A stretch of 64,000 nucleotides of DNA from CAWKDG01 sp963848355. Lineage in GTDB: Bacteria > Actinomycetota > Acidimicrobiia > Acidimicrobiales > UBA8190. Positions 62,148 to 64,000 of this stretch are shown here, piece by piece. The notes beneath the pieces are model-generated. The model was given only the letters and a program-made list of their open reading frames with translations, made no database searches and was not told the origin of the DNA. The DNA lies in NCBI GenBank assembly GCA_963848355.1, contig CAWKDG010000001.1, forward strand, positions 372,001 to 436,000, in the 5' to 3' direction. The position numbers and the translations under genes are program-made. Numbering within the stretch: position 1 is the first letter of the stretch; each line of letters begins with the position of its first letter.

Positions 62148-62711
62148 CCGCCCGTAGAGCTGGTGGACGTGCGCTTCGGGGTCCTCTTCCAACGCTTCTC
62201 GATCGCCGGCGGCGACGAAGCGCAGGTTGCGGTACCGGCCGGCCACGTCGAGGCCGTATCCGAGAAGCAGCTCGTCCGGGGCCTCGAACCCGGCGAAGCG
62301 GACGGGCACGGGCACGATCCGGCGGGCCCGGCGGTCGAACAACGTGCAGACCTCGACCGACGCCGGCCCCCGGCGCCGCAGCTCGCCCAGGACATAGGTG
62401 GAGGTGAGGCCGGTGTCGACGATGTCCTCCACGAGGACCACGTGTCGGTCGTGGACGTCGTTGTCCAGGTCTTTCACGATCCGGACGCGCCCGGTCCCCT
62501 CGGTGTAGGCCGAGATGCCCAGAAAGTCGACCTCGGTGGGGACGGTCACGTGGCGGACCAGATCGGCCAGGAAGAAGATGCTCCCCTTGAGGACGGCCAC
62601 GAAGAGCACGCCCGCCGGGTAGGCGTCACTCACCTCGGCGCCCAGTCGGGCGGTGGCGGCGGCCAGCTCCTCGCGGTCGTGGAGGATCCGGGCGCCGGCC
62701 CGCCCCGTCAC
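62145..62711 (-). CDS. hpt: Hypoxanthine phosphoribosyltransferase
   Basis: 188 residues. It salvages hypoxanthine and guanine to IMP and GMP using PRPP. The PRPP loop VVLVEDIVDTGLT, the flexible-loop LGISAYTEGTGRVRIVKDL and KGSIFFLADL are conserved. The GTG start overlaps the ftsR stop (GTGA). Finding hpt between ftsR and DUF151 is less usual than the cluster's other genes. Confidence 0.93.
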   Translation of the reverse strand: MTGRAGARILHDREELAAATARLGAEVSDAYPAGVLFVAVLKGSIFFLADLVRHVTVPTEVDFLGISAYTEGTGRVRIVKDLDNDVHDRHVVLVEDIVDTGLTSTYVLGELRRRGPASVEVCTLFDRRARRIVPVPVRFAGFEAPDELLLGYGLDVAGRYRNLRFVAAGDREALEEDPEAHVHQLYGR

Positions 62712-63772
62712 CCGCCCAATTGGTCGCGCAGGGCGTTGCGCAGGAGAACGACCCGCAGTGCCTGACCGAGACGGGACAATTCGGTCACGTTGTCCTGGGC
62801 CCGTTGGCGAGCCTCGGGATTGCGCTGCTTGAGCAGGGGCAGGACGATCTGCTCGATGAAGCCCGCCTCGCGCTCGGCCGCATGTTTGTGCAACCGGAGG
62901 TGGCGGGCCTCGACACCGAAACGGGCGAACCCGGCCGCCGTCCGGGCGATGGTCAGGGCGTCGTCGTCGTAGTAGGTGACGCCGCCCACGGCGCGCCCGG
63001 TGACCAGGCCGAACGATTCGAGCTGCTGGACGTCACCGACGGTCAGACCGGCCGCCGACGCCAGCTCTTCGATCGTCATGCTGGCCCCCGACATCGTCGA
63101 GGGCGGCGCCTCGACCACGGGGGGAGCGGGTGGCGTCGGCGCCGCGGCCTTGGCCGACGCCGCCTTGGAGGCACCGCGGCCCCCGGCCGGACGCGACGTG
63201 GCGCTGCGACGGGTGGCGGCGGCCACCGGCGGCGCCGCCTTCTCCGACCCCTCGTCGCCGGCGGAGGCGAAGGTGGCGGCCGTCATCTCGACCGTGCCGA
63301 CGGGGGCCGGGGCGGCCGCCTGGGTCTCGAAGCCGGGCAGGGACGATCCCGAGGCCGAACGCCTTCCCGCCGTGGTGGACAGCGGTGCGCCCTGCCCCAC
63401 CAGCACCGGTTCGGGACGGCGGCGATCGTCGGCCGTCGCGGCGCCGTCGAGGATGTCGTCGTCCCGCACGTCTGCGTCCATCGCGTCCGCCGGCACGGCG
63501 TCGAGATCGTCGAACCCGTCGCCCTCGGCCCCTTCGTCGAGACGGCCCTTGATCACCTTCAAGGGGAGGAAGTGCTCGCGTTGCTGGCGCAGCACCCAGC
63601 GCAGGCGCTCGACGTCCTGCTCGTAGAACTTCCGGTACCCCGACGGGGTGCGCTCGGGGTTCACCAGTCCCTGACTCTCGAGGAAGCGGATCTTCGAGAT
63701 GGTGACGTCAGGGAACTCCTGGCGCAGCAGGGTGAGGACGTCCCCGATGGACAGATACGTCCGGCCGCTCAC
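62708..63772 (-). CDS. ftsR: MerR-family regulator FtsR-like
   Basis: 354 residues. The N-terminal MerR winged helix is LSIGDVLTLLRQEFPDVTISKIRFLE then GLVNPERTPSGYRKFYEQDVERL. A long Ala/Pro/Asp-rich disordered middle follows (about 85-235). A second DNA-binding-like region comes last (IEELASAAGLTVGDVQQLESFGLV, then EAGFIEQIVLPLLKQRNPEARQRA). In Corynebacterium, FtsR activates ftsZ. Location next to garA and DUF151 supports the assignment. GTG start with GGGAG 7 nt upstream. Confidence 0.87.
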   Translation of the reverse strand: MSGRTYLSIGDVLTLLRQEFPDVTISKIRFLESQGLVNPERTPSGYRKFYEQDVERLRWVLRQQREHFLPLKVIKGRLDEGAEGDGFDDLDAVPADAMDADVRDDDILDGAATADDRRRPEPVLVGQGAPLSTTAGRRSASGSSLPGFETQAAAPAPVGTVEMTAATFASAGDEGSEKAAPPVAAATRRSATSRPAGGRGASKAASAKAAAPTPPAPPVVEAPPSTMSGASMTIEELASAAGLTVGDVQQLESFGLVTGRAVGGVTYYDDDALTIARTAAGFARFGVEARHLRLHKHAAEREAGFIEQIVLPLLKQRNPEARQRAQDNVTELSRLGQALRVVLLRNALRDQLGG

Positions 63773-63794
63773 CGTCCGCTCCCATCCGGCCCCG

Positions 63795-64000
63795 TCACTC
63801 GTCCACCGCCGCCAGATAGACGAGTTTGAATTTCCCGATCTGGACCTCGTCCCCCGTGGCCAGGATGGCCTCTTCGATCCGCTCCCGATTCACGTAGGTC
63901 CCGTTCAGCGAGCCCACGTCACGGATGGAGTACACCCCGTCACGGCCGACGAACTCGGCGTGACGCCGGGACACGGTGATGTCGTCCAGGAAGATGTCGC
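63795..64000 (-). CDS. garA: FHA-domain protein GarA/OdhI, N-terminus beyond window
   Basis: Only the C-terminal 67 residues are in the window. They carry the phosphothreonine-binding core: DIFLDDITVSRRHAEF, VGSLNGTYVN and GDEVQIGKFKLVYL, nearly identical in pattern to mycobacterial GarA. GarA/OdhI binds and inhibits 2-oxoglutarate dehydrogenase and affects glutamate metabolism, controlled by Ser/Thr kinases. The phosphorylation motif would lie in the missing N-terminus. gltBD, another GarA-linked function, is in the same window. Confidence 0.88.
   Translation of the reverse strand, partial: DIFLDDITVSRRHAEFVGRDGVYSIRDVGSLNGTYVNRERIEEAILATGDEVQIGKFKLVYLAAVDE

Overview
This window is about 70% GC and densely coded. 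It comes from an actinobacterium, probably of the class Acidimicrobiia; the placement is inferred from gene content, not from a marker gene. The supporting genes are a fused FO synthase (FbiC) and a deazaflavin-type oxidoreductase, the garA-ftsR-DUF151 cluster, mycothiol-linked and 13E12-type HNH families, a MoxR/DUF58/DUF4129/DUF4350/SpoIIM/RDD cluster, and a secreted CHAP protein with repeated GYW blades. I see no rRNA, tRNA, CRISPR array, insertion sequence, prophage or replication origin. No gene-free stretch exceeds 300 bases.

Layout. 1-2011: a partial holin-like membrane protein, a PaaI-type thioesterase and a divergent nagA. 2022-10000: a FIST sensor gene, then a pentose-phosphate/glycolysis operon tkt-tal-pgi-zwf-pgl. 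10087-15725: a secreted IPT/TIG protein, fbiC and a LOG-family protein. 15763-19991 (minus): an HNH nuclease, a DinB-like protein, a small coiled-coil gene, an acyl-CoA ligase and a small membrane protein. 20053-25753: a WYL regulator with a perfect operator palindrome, then an ABC exporter made of one giant double-FtsX permease and two ATPases. 25790-28810: a flavin/F420 oxidoreductase, an NlpC/P60 peptidase, pyrF and a phosphotriesterase-like hydrolase. 28853-36115: the MoxR cluster. 36119-44080: trmO, two SDRs, a CHAP/GYW protein, VOC proteins, two small-molecule kinase-like proteins and a GNAT. 44282-50393 (minus): gltBD. 50537-55244: a thiamine operon thiO-thiS-thiG-thiD that runs directly into an ECF sigma factor and a membrane-anchored partner. 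55257-60989: a CMD-family protein, a membrane protein, a GT87-like glycosyltransferase, an S9 peptidase and an AcuI-type reductase. 60993-64000 (minus): a lipoprotein, DUF151, hpt, ftsR and garA, in an order typical of actinobacteria.

Three window-wide patterns stand out. (1) Many first genes have a TANNNT hexamer 6-7 nt before the start codon, as expected for leaderless transcripts; this also fixes many starts. (2) Seven genes carry a single-base frameshift that splits an otherwise well-conserved protein (six look like +1, one like -1). This suggests an indel-prone assembly more than seven true pseudogenes. (3) Short tandem repeats of 13-20 bp sit at gene junctions between 39 and 54 kb, several supplying stop or start codons.

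The best candidate for something undescribed is the exporter at 21145-25753. One polypeptide carries two FtsX domains, and the two ATPases have complementary defects: a degenerate signature in one and a missing H-loop histidine in the other. This predicts an asymmetric, one-site-active transporter in a family normally driven by identical ATPases.
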